Below, one piece after another: positions 35,700 through 47,598 of a stretch of DNA of 64,000 nucleotides (within the stretch, counting starts at the first letter, position 1; each line of letters starts with the position of its first letter). The stretch comes from Daucus carota subsp. sativus (Eukaryota; Streptophyta; Magnoliopsida; Apiales; Apiaceae). The stretch lies in the NCBI RefSeq assembly GCF_001625215.2, contig NC_030389.2, forward strand, positions 44,629,454 to 44,693,453, written 5' to 3'. The position numbers were made by a program, and so were the translations under genes. The notes beneath the pieces were generated by a model. The model did not search any database. It was not told the origin of the DNA and saw only the letters and a program-made list of their open reading frames with translations.

Positions 35700-36446
35700 C
35701 ATGGACACGGTAAGCCAGCTTCTCCACAAAATAATCTGGACCAGAGTAGCAAAACTCAATACTACCTTTTTCAATCCTCTTGTAAGCTAATGACTGAAGT
35801 ATTCATCAAGTATTTATTGAAAAGACAAAGCGAAATGGTTGTATTCCAATGCTTACTCGACAATTCTGGCAGATATATAGATGTGTTGTTACAATAATAA
35901 AAACTAAAATTTACTATGATATTGGTATAATGTGACTATCATTAATAAGTCACGTGATATTATTTTGAATAATCCAACCCAAAATCAAAAATTTTAAATA
36001 AATTGAGATCGTTTTCGACCCAACTCCAACCGACACCGACGTGATTCAAATATTCTGCAGAGATCGACCTAAACGCAGAAATGAATTTTGAATAATCTAA
36101 CCCAAATCAAAAATTTTAAATAAACGCAGAAATCGATCTAAACGCAGAAACCGATCTAAACGCAGAAACAACTATTGATCCAAATTAGGATATATACTTT
36201 TGCCAATTCCTTTCTTTTACAAATATATGTACCGGTTGTATTTCTTAATTATAAACACAAGGATCTTGCAAAATTAATCGAACAAAAACTAAAATTTAAT
36301 ACGATTCTAAGTGCAGTAGAAGAGCCTAACACAAATACGGAATTCGGTGTGTATGATTAACTAGATACATGCAGATTTGTCCATGCACACATAGGGTTAC
36401 TATTGATGTTTTGACAAAATAATTGGAATAGAAAGCTGCATATAAC
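35700..36446. other. Intergenic with short local repeats
   Basis: The phrase CAAAAATTTTAAATAAA is repeated at about 35985 and 36105, followed by three copies of AAACGCAGAAA. No gene is seen. Confidence 0.5.
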
Positions 36447-36972
36447 TAGGGGTGGCAATTTCGGGTAATGGGTCGGGTTCGTGTCGGGTTGTCTTACCTG
36501 GTCCAGTTTTTGGGTCAACCCGAACCCGACCCGAACCCGAAATGGGTCGAAAATCTCAACCCGAACCCGACCTGTTCAGTACCCGATTGACCCGAAAATG
36601 ACCCATTTTGACCCGAAATTTATTAAAAATTATTTGTTTTAATTATATTTAATTATAATATATTAAAAATATATTAATAATAATTTAATAAGATTATATG
36701 TGACAAAAATATTCTTAATATTATATAAATATATCATAAATATATGTAATTTTAAAATATAAATATATATAATTAATATAATATATTTATATATAAATAT
36801 TTCGGGTCGGGTTCGGGTACACTGGGTCAACCCGAACCCGACCCGAGTTTTTCGGGTAAAAAATTACCCGACCCGAACCCGACCCGAAATGTAAAAACCC
36901 CGACCCTAATTCGTATTTTTTCGAGTCGGGTTCGTGTCGGGTTTCGGGTCGTGTCTGATTTTGCCACCCCTA
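36447..36972. mobile_element. hAT-type foldback element, 526 bp
   Basis: Starts TAGGGGTGGCAATTTCGGGT and ends ATTTTGCCACCCCTA. The exact 8-bp repeat CATATAAC lies on both sides (36439-36446, 36973-36980), diagnostic of hAT transposition. The arms are built from GGGTC/ACCCGA words, giving a highly foldable, GC-richer island in AT-rich DNA. It is non-coding. Confidence 0.9.
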
Positions 36973-37370
36973 CATATAACATACAACTATTCCTATCTCA
37001 TGCCTTATACATTTCCTATTTTTGCATGTATATTAGTTATACTTATACATCCCTTTTCCATTAAAAGACTATGCCATATTTTCTTATATAATAATTACTA
37101 AAGAACAACAATAATAATTTTATAAGAATTGTATTATATATTCTAAATTTTGTTCAAAACTTCTTCTCAAACAATATAACATACAAATTATTTATTTAGA
37201 TTGAAAAAATTCGTTCAAATAACTTTTTTAAAATTAGATTTTTTGAATCTAAACCACTACTTCAATACGCTATTCAAATGGTCAATATCTGATATATCAC
37301 AAAATTACAATCTATATTAATTACCATATGTTTATTACACATATCGGAAATACTTTTTGAAAACATGCAT

Positions 37371-37465
37371 TTTCGTTCATTGTAAAAGGAAAAAGTTGCG
37401 TTTTTCATTTTCATTTCCGTTCATTATAAAAGGAAAAAGTTGCGTTTTTCATTATAAATTCCATT
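37371..37465. repeat. 54-bp tandem duplication
   Basis: The phrase CGTTCATTGTAAAAGG through GTTGCGTTTTTCATT is repeated with one or two changes. Confidence 0.8.
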
Positions 37466-37569
37466 TTATTACGCACATCTATGATTAGAGATATTCTAAT
37501 TAAAAAAATATTTACATATTCTAAATTTCAAATTACAAAGGCTAAATTGAAAACTCATATCATTCTCTT

Positions 37570-37653
37570 ATTTTTTTTTTTTTTGACAATGCAGGCTTAT
37601 ATGCCTTACAACTTAGTGTCCCGGGTCAACAGAGGATAAACCCACCACTAGGC
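37570..37653 (-). mobile_element. Short SINE-like retroposon with 12-bp TSD
   Basis: An 84-bp insert flanked by exact TATCATTCTCTT (37558-37569 and 37654-37665). On the minus strand it begins AGCCTAGTGGTGGG, like a pol III A-box region, and ends in about 15 A. There is no B box, so it is an internally shortened or novel short SINE. Confidence 0.65.
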
Positions 37654-37665
37654 TATCATTCTCTT

Positions 37666-38961
37666 TTTTATGTGATGAGAAACTTTTTATAATAAATCTC
37701 TTCATTTTAGTCAAATTCATGACAACCATGATACTTCCCTCCCTTGATTTGAGATGTGTTTTGAAACACTAATGCCGTACAAGTTCATCAGATTTATCCA
37801 CGCAATACAATTTCATCACGTTTTGCTTAATATTATTTGCCATTATACTATTTATGCGCATAAATCGAAAGGCTAAATGTTTTTTACCAACAAAAGTCTG
37901 TAGAGTTGCGTTTTCGTAATGAAGCTTGCAAGCTAGAAATATTGTTAAAATGTAAACGTGACAAATTGCTAGAAATAGTTGGGCATAGTATTAGGCAGGG
38001 AAGTCTAGTTGCACTTCATTTGTGCTGTCATTTCGTGTCCAAGGATTGCGCCATCGGCCTACCCAACAGCTTAATAATACTTGCTGCCTTGCTGCCAACT
38101 CAAATCGGGTATATCATTAATGACTTATTTGTAACGAGTTTTCGAGAATTCGAATCTTATCAAAATGAATTTAAATAAATTTGATTATACAACTTTTTAT
38201 CATGTTCGAGATCCATGAATTACCAATTTAGATCAATCAATTTGACGTATTTTATTTCTCTCAAATAATTTTTTTATTTCAGAACAATATATAAAAATAT
38301 AATTTTCTAAAAATAAGTACTTAATTTTATTATGTAAGAAATATCGACCGTTTCTCTTAATTCTCAAAATAAGTTCCTATTTCCTCTATTTATGTTGAGC
38401 AAACATGCCTTACACTCTCAAAATAAGTTCTTATTTATGTTTATGTTGAGCGAAAAAATAAGTTTTTTTTATAACTGTCTTGATTCTTTGTCTCTTTATA
38501 GTTTTTTTAACCTGATAAATATTTTAAGGTTTTTTTAAATATAACTCTATAATTTATTTTAAAAAATTTGTTTCTCAATAAAGTTTAAATATTAAATTCT
38601 ACCAAAGAAATAAAAAAATAAAAATAATTTATAAAGTTTTAAAATACATGTCTGAGTATTTATCGGGTTCAAAATAAAGACTTAAGGCTAAGAACACTGG
38701 GGTTCACTCACTTACATGTATGCAGGCCAGTGCAGCTTTGTCTGGAAGTCAGTAAGACTTTTCATGGCCAGTAGGGTACTACTTGCTGGAACCAGTTCTG
38801 CAATTTTATGGAAGTATTATGTACGAGTAGAAGAGAAGAGAATGAGAGAAGACTTGAACCATACTTGTTGTCTGGTAACGGCATTGTTCAATATTGTTGC
38901 TTACACTTTCTAAAAATGGTTAAATGCTAAAGTTTTAAATAAATTTCAAAAATTGCCATGC
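37666..38961. other. Intergenic, no supported gene
   Basis: Open frames at about 37906 and 38716 lack motifs or splice partners. About 38540-38690 looks like a worn Stowaway of the 34539 subfamily. Confidence 0.45.
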
Positions 38962-38969
38962 TTAGTAGG

Positions 38970-39899
38970 CAGTGACGGAACCAGGAATAAATTTTAGGGG
39001 GCTCAAATTTGGAAGCTAATTTGTAAAAGACTGATTGAATTTGAATACCGAACCTCGATATCACATTCATCAAAGAGAGACAGCCATCTCTCTAGGTTGC
39101 ACGTATTGATTGATTAAAAGGCCTAAAAGAGAACGTTGTTTGGAGTACACTAACATAAATACAGTAGTAAGCACGACGTCCAAAAAAAAATTGACTTATA
39201 AAATAACGATTTTTTTACGTCACATAATGAGTGTAAACCTCCGAAAAAGCGTAAACAACCAGTTCCAAGTGACACGGCTTTTCACTAAGGGTCCGGTTTG
39301 TCCTTGTTTCTGCAAGAATCTCATTACCGGAAATATCAAGCCTACTAAAGGCAGGGAGAGTCAGAGAGAGCAGGTTGCAGGCCTGTGGGCATTGGGAGCC
39401 GACCGTTGGCACGGAGAGCGCAACTAAGTAGGTTGTTGCAGGATCGCGACTGAATGAATTTATCACAATGAGAAGCTGAGTTTAGGTAGTGTCAAGTGTG
39501 TGCGTATGACTTATGAGTGTAACTATTTGAATGCATTTATAAATAAGACTCTCTTTAAACTAAGAGCAAGTCCAAAGCAAAGATAGAAAGAGAGTATGTA
39601 TAGGAATTTATTATAATATATAAGATAGAACAAGGAGAAAGAGGTGCCTCCTAAATAAGGTTTCAAGAGGTTGTCCTAGTGAGATTAGGCATGACTAGGA
39701 CATTGTTGGATCAACATTTTACATCAAATGCCCTAAATTATGACTTATGACATGTTATAATGCATTTCTTGAACTCGCTCTAAGTGCCTAAATTATATTG
39801 ACATGAATAATTCAGCGGGGGCTGAAAAAAAAATATACACTGTTTTTTCGAGGTTGGAGAGACTCTAGCATCCTCTAGCCCCCTCTGGTTCCGCCACTG
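38970..39899. mobile_element. Non-autonomous hAT element, 930 bp
   Basis: Ends CAGTGACGGAACCAG and CTGGTTCCGCCACTG. Flanks TTAGTAGG (38962-38969) and TTCGTAGG (39900-39907) match in 7 of 8 positions, consistent with an aged 8-bp hAT duplication. No transposase is visible. Confidence 0.75.
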
Positions 39900-40197
39900 T
39901 TCGTAGGATATAAATGAAATAAAAGGCACCGTCGTATAATACCCATTTTATTATTCATTGATTTAAAGATCGGATTAACTAGAGTCCAAATTATGAATTA
40001 TCAACAACGAAAAAGAATCGAAATAAATATCTAGGGGAGATTTGAAGTTATGCACATCGTATCAACTAATTTGAGAATGAATAGTTATCATGTCCGTAAG
40101 TTTTGATGTGTCCCAATTATATAATTACTAAGTTAACTCAAATTTATATATTTTGCAATGTTTTGTTCACTATGTAACATCCAAGTTAAAGGAATTA

Positions 40198-40428
40198 CTC
40201 CGTCTGGTTCTTATTATAAGGCATCAAGACTTTTTGCGCACAATTCTAAGCCCTTTGATCACCTACTTAAAATTATGTTTTTAAAATTTTTCTTTTTCTA
40301 AATTAAAATATTTGATATATATTTTAATTTAAAAAAAGAAAATTTTAAAAAAAATAATTTTAAGTGTGTGGTCAAAGCACCTAAAAATGTGTGCAAAAAG
40401 TCTTGGTGACTTATAATAAGGACGGGAG
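40198..40428. mobile_element. Stowaway MITE, 231 bp
   Basis: Ends CTCCGTCTGGTTCTTATTAT and ATAATAAGGACGGGAG with TA on both sides (40196-40197, 40429-40430). Long near-perfect arms carry AAGACTTTTTGCGCAC. Confidence 0.88.
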
Positions 40429-40624
40429 TAATTAACAACTTTAACTTAGTCATATATTTTTGATTATTACATCAAAATATGAGAATGAGTACCTATGTTA
40501 CGCCTTGCATTTTTTTTGTTGTTGAACTAAATTCACAAAATTTTCATTATATTCCACAGTTAATAGTATCTAATTAATATCTTCACCAAACCAAAACTTC
40601 GTTTCTATTTATTAACGGATTTTC

Positions 40625-40989
40625 TAGTGTGTACGTGTGAACACACATTAACAACCACTTTTTGAGTAGATGGAAGATTTCTATTGGTTAAGATTCATTA
40701 ATAATCATGGCCCCTGCAAATGCACAAAAAACATGACCAGTAAAAATCCTCTACTTCACCAAAAAGCAGTGTTGTAAAAAGCGGGAATCAGACTTGATCG
40801 GTGAAGTCACGGAACAAATATTAATCGGAGATTTATTGAATTGTTCGGGAATTAATCGGATTGATCAGTGATTAATCGGATATTTAATCAGTTTGGTGAG
40901 TTACGGAACAGAGATTAATCGGTGATTAATCGTGATTAATCACCGACTTTTAGAACAAAGCCAAAAAGTAGTTGTTAGTGTGGGCACTA
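40625..40989. mobile_element. MITE carrying a nested hAT MITE
   Basis: Inverted ends TTAACAACCACTTTTTG and CAAAAAGTAGTTGTTAGTG bound this element. Its interior is split by the insertion at 40767-40960. No target duplication was found for the outer element. Confidence 0.55.
40767..40960. mobile_element. Nested hAT MITE, 194 bp
   Basis: Ends CAGTGTTGTAAAAAG and CTTTTAGAACAAAG, with exact 8-bp CCAAAAAG on both sides (40759-40766, 40961-40968). The interior is rich in GATTAATCGG words in both orientations. Confidence 0.82.
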
Positions 40990-41223
40990 AAAAAACACCA
41001 TTTATTACTGTATTATTATACCCATGTGACTATCTAAGTTCAATCTCTAACGGAAAGAGCAATCTGATATTCTAATCAGCCCATATTTCTGTTGAATAAA
41101 ACGGCCCATCTAATCCGTCTAGCCCAGCCCACCCGCTACGTCGACTACACGATAAAGGAAGCAAAAAATCGAAACAGTTTGAGATAAAATAGAGAGAGTA
41201 CAACTGGCGGGAAAAATGCAGAA

Positions 41224-41299
41224 ATGGAGCTCCACCTCAAATTGTCAAAATTCAAATTGCAACTTGGAGCCCTAATCTCATCGCTCAAACAATCCAGAG

Positions 41300-41366
<67 letters not shown>

Positions 41367-41377
41367 CCTCTCTCCCT

Positions 41378-41470
<93 letters not shown>

Positions 41471-44400
41471 CCTCCCTCTCTCTCACACACACTTTCCTTC
41501 TCTTCATTCCAGGAAAAGGAACGCTATGCGTCGGAGCAATACAATCTCTTACTTCAGGTTCATTTACATACACATGTTTATATTTAAACATTTTTTAATC
41601 ATCAATCATATTTTTGTACTGATTTTACTTTGTAATTGATATTCTAGAGGCAAAATGAAACCGAAGAAAAATACAGCAGAAAATTGAATGAGTTGCAAGC
41701 TGAATTAGCTGCATCAAATGATCTCCGTCAAAAACTCGAAACAAAGGTGTGTATAAATCCGTTTTATTTGCATTGGAATATGAGGTTTAAGTTATGTGTA
41801 CGACGTATTTGATAAAATACGAGGTAGCTTGATCGGAAGCTAATTGGTGTTAAAAACTAGATAATATTACTTTTTCGTTGTTGTCCCCAGTGTTATATAT
41901 TTATATAGGATATAAGAAGTTAGAGCGGGATTGTATATACAGGAATCAATTCATTGTAGGCTTAAGGTGATATTACTCGTCGTTGTCACTTGTTTTTGTT
42001 TTCAGAAATTCAGTGGATTTTGTTGTGGTTGCAGTTGAATTACCTTCAGAATGACAACGAGTTGCTTGATAACAAGCAAAAGGAGTTACAAGGAACTATT
42101 AATAGATTGCTTCAATCAAAGGAAAATTTTGTTAAAGTTTACGAGGTGTGTATACTGATTGTGATCGGTACTATGAAATGTTTCTTATGCTAATTTTATA
42201 ATTTTTGATGGCATTCTTGGTCTAGCAATTGGGTTTGCTCGGTGGTTCACGACTTCAAGCTTGGTTTCTGAAAAGTTGCTAATTGTTTGAACATAATAGT
42301 TGTTATCTTGTTTATGATTATGCACACATGTATGCTGCTTTACAATATTTCCTATTGCAAACTTGTAAACTAGTCTCAGTGGTGGAATGAGATAATCTAG
42401 AAAGGGGAGGGGAGAATTATAATCAGCACTCAGATATTTAAAGATAATCGCATTCATAATTCTTAATAGAATTGGCTATATACAACTGGGAGCCTTGCAT
42501 GGTAGCATAAGTGGATGAAATAACACCGAAGCAATATAAATCCTATCTTATGTCCTGGATTTCTTAGCTAAATTTATCACTTTCTTATGATAAAACACTA
42601 GGCAATTTCAAACAATTGCTATGTATAACTACCAGTCTACAAAAGTTTTTGACCTGAGTCAAACCCACATCCATTAAGTTGCAAAGCAACAATATTAACT
42701 ACCAGTCTACAAGAGGTTCACGCAAGCTGCTTAATAAATATCCTCAGTCATTGTTATTTGAGCAGCAGCGCCAGATCTGAATCTGCCCCTGATTAGTTGT
42801 ACACTTGTACATACTTTATACTGGCTTTGAAGTTTTTTTTGTTTTTCTTGATTAGTCAAATCTTTTGATGTTACGTTATTTGTCAACATATTACCTTAGC
42901 TGTGTTGGTTATATTTGTGTAAGGATGCATTACAATGTGACTAGGATCTTTAACTCTGTCTGATCTAGTCACTAGGCAGTATGAACACCTTTAAATCATG
43001 TATTTAGTGAAATGCAATTTTATAGATGGGCTTGAGTTGAATATAGTTATTGTTATGTGTAACTTTCCTGTAATTCTGTCCATTACCCGTCAGGCATCTG
43101 ATCTCACTGAACTATCCCAGCTAATAAAATTTTGTTTTTTGAACTTCCAAGTGAAAGTGTAGCTCAACTTTTAAAATGTGGACCCTCATGAAAGCAGGCA
43201 TACACATGAAAATTGATAATTGATGTCCCCCCCCCCCCCCCCCCCTAATTTCTTCGCTATTCATACAGTTCAGTACAGTATATTTCGTGCAATATATTGT
43301 GTTTAATTTTTGTGGGATTTCATAAAAAACCTGAAGTATATTTGCTGATTGTTGGTTAACTTTTGAACTGCAGGACTCTACCTTCGAAATGAAACAAACA
43401 ATCATCCATAAAGATAATACTATTTCTGCTCTTACGGAGAAGATACGATTACACATGTCACTGTTTTCCTCAATAGAAAAGGAGGCTTCATCTGTCAAGC
43501 ATATTGTGGATAATGCGCAACAGGTTCTCCGGGAAAAAGAGGAATTAGGCATGTGTTTTGGTTGGTGTGTATGTTCACTTAGCAATTTTATGGATATGCA
43601 GTGAAACATTTCCTGTAAAGGGCACCATCTTCTATTTTATAAACTTTGTTTGCTGTTTTCAGTTGCTGGTTTGAAGATCAAAGTAGAGAGGGCTACTATG
43701 CTGGGAACTGAATTTATGGGTAACATCAAATGCTTATTTACCTTTTTCATCAGCTTGATTCATTGCTGATTGCATTTTCATAGTTTACTTTGCCATAAGT
43801 ATTAAATGTTCCACACAGACAAGATCAGCACACTAAATGCTAACCTGAGAAGTAATGAGGATGAGCTTAGAAGAAAGAACAAGATAATACAGGACCTGGA
43901 ATCACAATTGGAGGCAGCTAATTTCAGTGACAAAGGTCCAGCAGCAGAGGAAGAGATATCCATATTTATGAAAATTAATTAAATATAACGCGCTCTAATT
44001 AATGCAATATATTCAACTAGAAATCATAGTGTTACAGTTTGCCTTGACCAGCCTCACCTTAAGGAATCTATATTGGCAAAGGAAGACATTATACAAAGTC
44101 TAATCTCGGAGAAAAAGGCGAGGCTTTGGGACCGATGGTCTTTCCTCTTGATTAAACTTGTTTATATCTATGTCCTTCATAAAGTGGTATTCTTCTACAA
44201 TCCATTCAGGCATTGCATCTCGAATTAAGCAGTTTACAAGTTGTCATTAAGAAAATTCAAGGCTTCATCAGACATATGGATGAAGAGGTTAGACAATCTT
44301 ATTCCTGGTCAATAACTTCTAACTTGCTGAAATATTCTGTCCTATGGTGCACTGAACATGGACTTCTAAATTATAACACTTAAGGGGTTACCTCCTTTTT

Positions 44401-45423
44401 GACTTATTACAGAAATTACAGAAATATGAGCTCTTAGCCTGCAAAGACATCTTCGAGGGTATTTTTGAAACAAAATCATTTGATAATCTATATAATGGTC
44501 TCTTTAATGAAGATAAAGAAAACAATTTTAGACGTTGCCTGCCACTACCTGTTTTGGATGACACTTTAGAGCCCTATATTCTTAACTCATCCTTCAGTTA
44601 TATATTACATAGAAATATGTAAAACCTCTGAATGACCATATATCTTTTGGTCTGCTTAAATCATGTACTTATCTGTTCATTTTGATGGCCCGTCTCATGC
44701 TAGAGTAAAAAGGCATTCTCCTCGATGATGGCTAATGGAGAATGTATTGCTGATAGAGTAGAGGAAAAAGACAGGTAAGTTTTTGAAAGCATTTATTTCT
44801 CTCAAGTGACTTCTACTTATTTTTTTCAGACTGCATATTCAGCGACTAATGTATGCAAGAAGCAACTTATCTAACATATTTTAGCAAATTATGTACAATT
44901 TAACAAGTCAAAATGAACTCTAATACTTGGATGCACTCATGTAAGAAGTGATTCAGTGCACTGAAAGACTAAAATGTGTTAAGATCTTACTAATTTAATA
45001 ACACCTGATATATTTGTTCAGTCTTGCTATCGTTGATAGTGCACAGTGATTCTGCTCCTGTTTGTTGGCGTCAGTTCCAATTATTTCTGTATCACCAACA
45101 TTACAGGAGCGAACAGGCAATGGAAAGCACTAGAGAAAACTTTCCTCATCTTTCTGATCCTCCACAGTCTACCCAACCTGAATCCACTATGAATATTCTG
45201 AACATCTCTTTTGCTGAAGCAAAGGTACAAGAAGATAAGCCTTTTGCTTAGCGTATTCATATATTATATCAGAATACAAATTTCCACTATCAGTTAATAT
45301 ATATTTGCGACCGTTGAAGTGTTGTAAGTTGCTCCATTTTATATACTTGTGCAGGAAAACTACAGAACATCAGTAAACCAGCTAGATTCAGAGTGCTCAA
45401 CAACACAACCGCAAACATCATAA
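41224..45423 (+). CDS. Coiled-coil protein, thirteen exons
   Basis: Exons 41224-41298, 41513-41557, 41648-41746, 42035-42145, 43374-43548, 43663-43719, 43819-43935, 44038-44117, 44210-44287, 44413-44618, 44706-44774, 45107-45224 and 45355-45423 give about 432 residues. The product is almost wholly Glu/Lys/Leu/Gln-rich heptad-like sequence (for example KLNELQAELAASNDLRQKLE, LRRKNKIIQDLESQLEAAN), so a long coiled coil with a polar tail; there is no catalytic motif or membrane helix. Borders of exons 10-11 are the least certain. Two introns appear to begin with GC (43549 and 44118). The start is the second ATG; the one at 41216 meets an early stop. I suspect a plant myosin-heavy-chain-like/interaptin-like family but do not assign a function. 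A broken copy lies at 49436-53170. Confidence 0.72.
41303..41467. repeat. (CT)n microsatellite in intron 1 of coiled-coil gene
   Basis: About 165 bp of nearly pure CT repeat directly after the first donor site. Long Ser/Leu or Arg/Glu open frames through it are artefacts. Confidence 0.95.
43227..43245. repeat. 19-nt poly(C) tract
   Basis: An uninterrupted C homopolymer in intron 4 of the coiled-coil gene. It is exceptional in this AT-rich window and could also be an assembly-sensitive site. Confidence 0.9.
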
Positions 45424-46235
45424 TATAGGTATTCTTTGTTGATTTACAAGTGGTAATTATTTTGAATTAGATACTAAACTGTTGAATTAATTTCTTGATT
45501 CCCAATTGCAAAATCAACAAACTTTTAAAAATGTTATATGCTGTTTTAGTGAAAGTTAACCCGCATAATACTCATTAACAAAGAAAACTGTCTAGCTGTA
45601 TTATTTGTATATGCATCAGACTTTGACAAGTTAGCATGGACAGGACCGACTTTTTGGGAAGCTCAGTTCATATATCTCTGGATGTAGAATGCTGCCATGA
45701 CAATCTTGCTGGGGGATGTATTCCAGGTTCATCATCCGAGAAAGATGCAACTCAGACACTGCGGGAATGGAAGCACATTGCAAGAATCACAAGTGTCATT
45801 GTGTGTGTTGATTATCATCTGTCTCTGAATATCAATACTGCAACTATTGCAAATTTGAAAAGTGTCATATCAATGAATTTGTCGTAAAACTGTTGTGCTA
45901 TGTATTATGCACATTTTTTTGTTAATTTATCTTGGTATAAAATAATTGTACCTCCCATTTTGAATTGTGATTGTGTGCTAGTAAGCACACATGGAAAATT
46001 CTATGGTGCACATTGAATGTTTGATCCGCGGGGTTCTCCTAATTTAATAAGTTTTTTTTATTATAGTTAAAACAAATTTTTTCCCCTAACTTTTAATTAG
46101 CTGAGATTTAATGATAAAAACTTATTAAATATATTAAATAAAAATTTATCTAACAGACTTAATAAAATATTAATTAAAATATATACGATATAACAACAAA
46201 TATTGTAACAAGGTTGTATAGGCTTAAAACTAGTA
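45424..46235 (+). other. 3' region of coiled-coil gene, possible alternative last exon
   Basis: 45617-45855 holds a codon-like stretch (for example VECCHDNLAGGCIPGSSSE, EWKHIARITS) after a CATCAG acceptor-like site. Its counterpart is partly conserved in the duplicate at about 50055-50125. The frame at its 5' end does not connect cleanly to exon 13, so it is either UTR or a decayed alternative exon. Confidence 0.4.
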
Positions 46236-46539
46236 CTCCCTCCGTTCCCCTTAATTGTTTACACTGGAAGGAGACACGGAGACCAAGACAATGTATAAAA
46301 AATGAGTAAAGTTAGATGAAAAGTGGGTAAAATGGTGGGGCCTATCAATATTTAATAATAGATTTGAGATAGTGGAGGAAAGTAGTGGGTGTAATAGTAG
46401 TTTTTATTGTTAAATATGAGATAGTGGGGGAAGATAGTGGGTGTAATGATGGAAAAAACTTACTATTTATAGTAACGTAAAGAAATCAGAGGGACATCCC
46501 AAAATAGTAACTGTAAAAAAATGAGAGGGACAGAGGGAG
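46236..46539. mobile_element. Stowaway MITE, 304 bp
   Basis: Ends CTCCCTCCGTTCCCC and GAGGGACAGAGGGAG, TA on both sides (46234-46235, 46540-46541). Confidence 0.85.
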
Positions 46540-46569
46540 TATGTGGGATGGACATACCTATTTTATAAA

Positions 46570-47083
46570 GGGAAATTCTTGATGGTACACACATAGAATT
46601 GACTTTTCTCAATGGTACCATCGCATTCTTATCTCTACCAGTGGTACCCTCGTACTTTTAATTTACTCTCTATGATACACTCATGTAATTTTGATCTACT
46701 CTCTATTGATTTCAGACTATAAAACAAATTGTATATTTGAAATCCTTGCGAAAAATTACATAAAATAGATCCTTGAATCATGTAAAACAGAGTCAAAATG
46801 AGTGAGATTTTAATGACAAAGTTTGGTTATGAAGTTTGAATATATCTCACTCATTTTGACTCTATTTTACATGATTTAATGGTCTATTTTATGTAACTTT
46901 TTGCAAGGATTTCAAATATACAATTTGTTTTACAGTTTGAAATCAACAGAGAGTAAATTAAAAGTACACAAGGGTACCATAAAGAGTAAATTAAAAATAC
47001 GAGCGTACTATTGGTAGAAGTCAAAAATGCAATGATACCATTGAGAAAAACCAATTTTACGAGGGTACCATCAAAAATTTCCC
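46570..47083. mobile_element. Mutator-type MITE with 9-bp TSD, 514 bp
   Basis: Ends GGGAAATTCTTGATGGTAC and GTACCATCAAAAATTTCCC. The exact 9-bp direct repeat TTTTATAAA lies at 46561-46569 and 47084-47092. Long inverted arms run inwards (for example CTCAATGGTACCATCGCATT). The 30-bp gap to the Stowaway at 46236-46539 makes a MITE cluster upstream of kinase copy 2. Confidence 0.9.
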
Positions 47084-47092
47084 TTTTATAAA

Positions 47093-47598
47093 TCGGGATT
47101 CAGAACTAGTCGGATTGCCTAAAAATTCAGAATTTATCACTGATTTATCGTAATTATTAGCGAATTTTTAGTCAAATCAGACTTGTTATTTAAGTCGGTA
47201 AAATATTTTTAAAATATTAATATAAAATTTTAACAAATAAGAGATTTTTAGAACATCGGACACTCATTATTTGTAAGATAATTTTATTTTGTTATTAAAC
47301 ACAAACACATTATTATTTGTATGAACATAAAAAGAGATAGTAATGTGAACATAATAATTTTGGTTATTATCATAATTATTACCGTTAAACTAAGATTCAG
47401 CAAATCATAACCTCACAAGGAAACCTGTTCGGACTACCGAACTATAAACACTTCCGAGTTCTAACAGGCTTATAAACACACTTCAAAACCAAAACTTGAG
47501 GCCTAAGTCAATCATACCTTATATACTTCACATTACATTACAAGATCACATGATAACACATAAACTACTTGTCTCATATCACTAGATTCTCATACACT
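47093..47598 (+). promoter_or_regulatory. Upstream region of kinase copy 2 with TATA box
   Basis: TATATA at 47520-47525 in the context CCTTATATACT, 79 bp before the ATG, the same core context as in kinase copy 1. The rest is AT-rich without recognisable sites. Confidence 0.6.

Noticed and set aside
37906-38913. Two frames of 65-90 codons
   Set aside because: No recognisable domain, start context or splice partner. They lie in DNA that otherwise looks intergenic.
41224-41598. Long Ser/Leu-rich and Arg/Glu-rich open frames
   Set aside because: They are translations of the (CT)n tract in intron 1 of the coiled-coil gene. Only the first 25 codons are coding.
43121-43609. Minus-strand 162-codon frame including poly-Gly
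   Set aside because: The glycine run is the poly(C) tract, and the frame crosses a plus-strand exon that fits the gene model.
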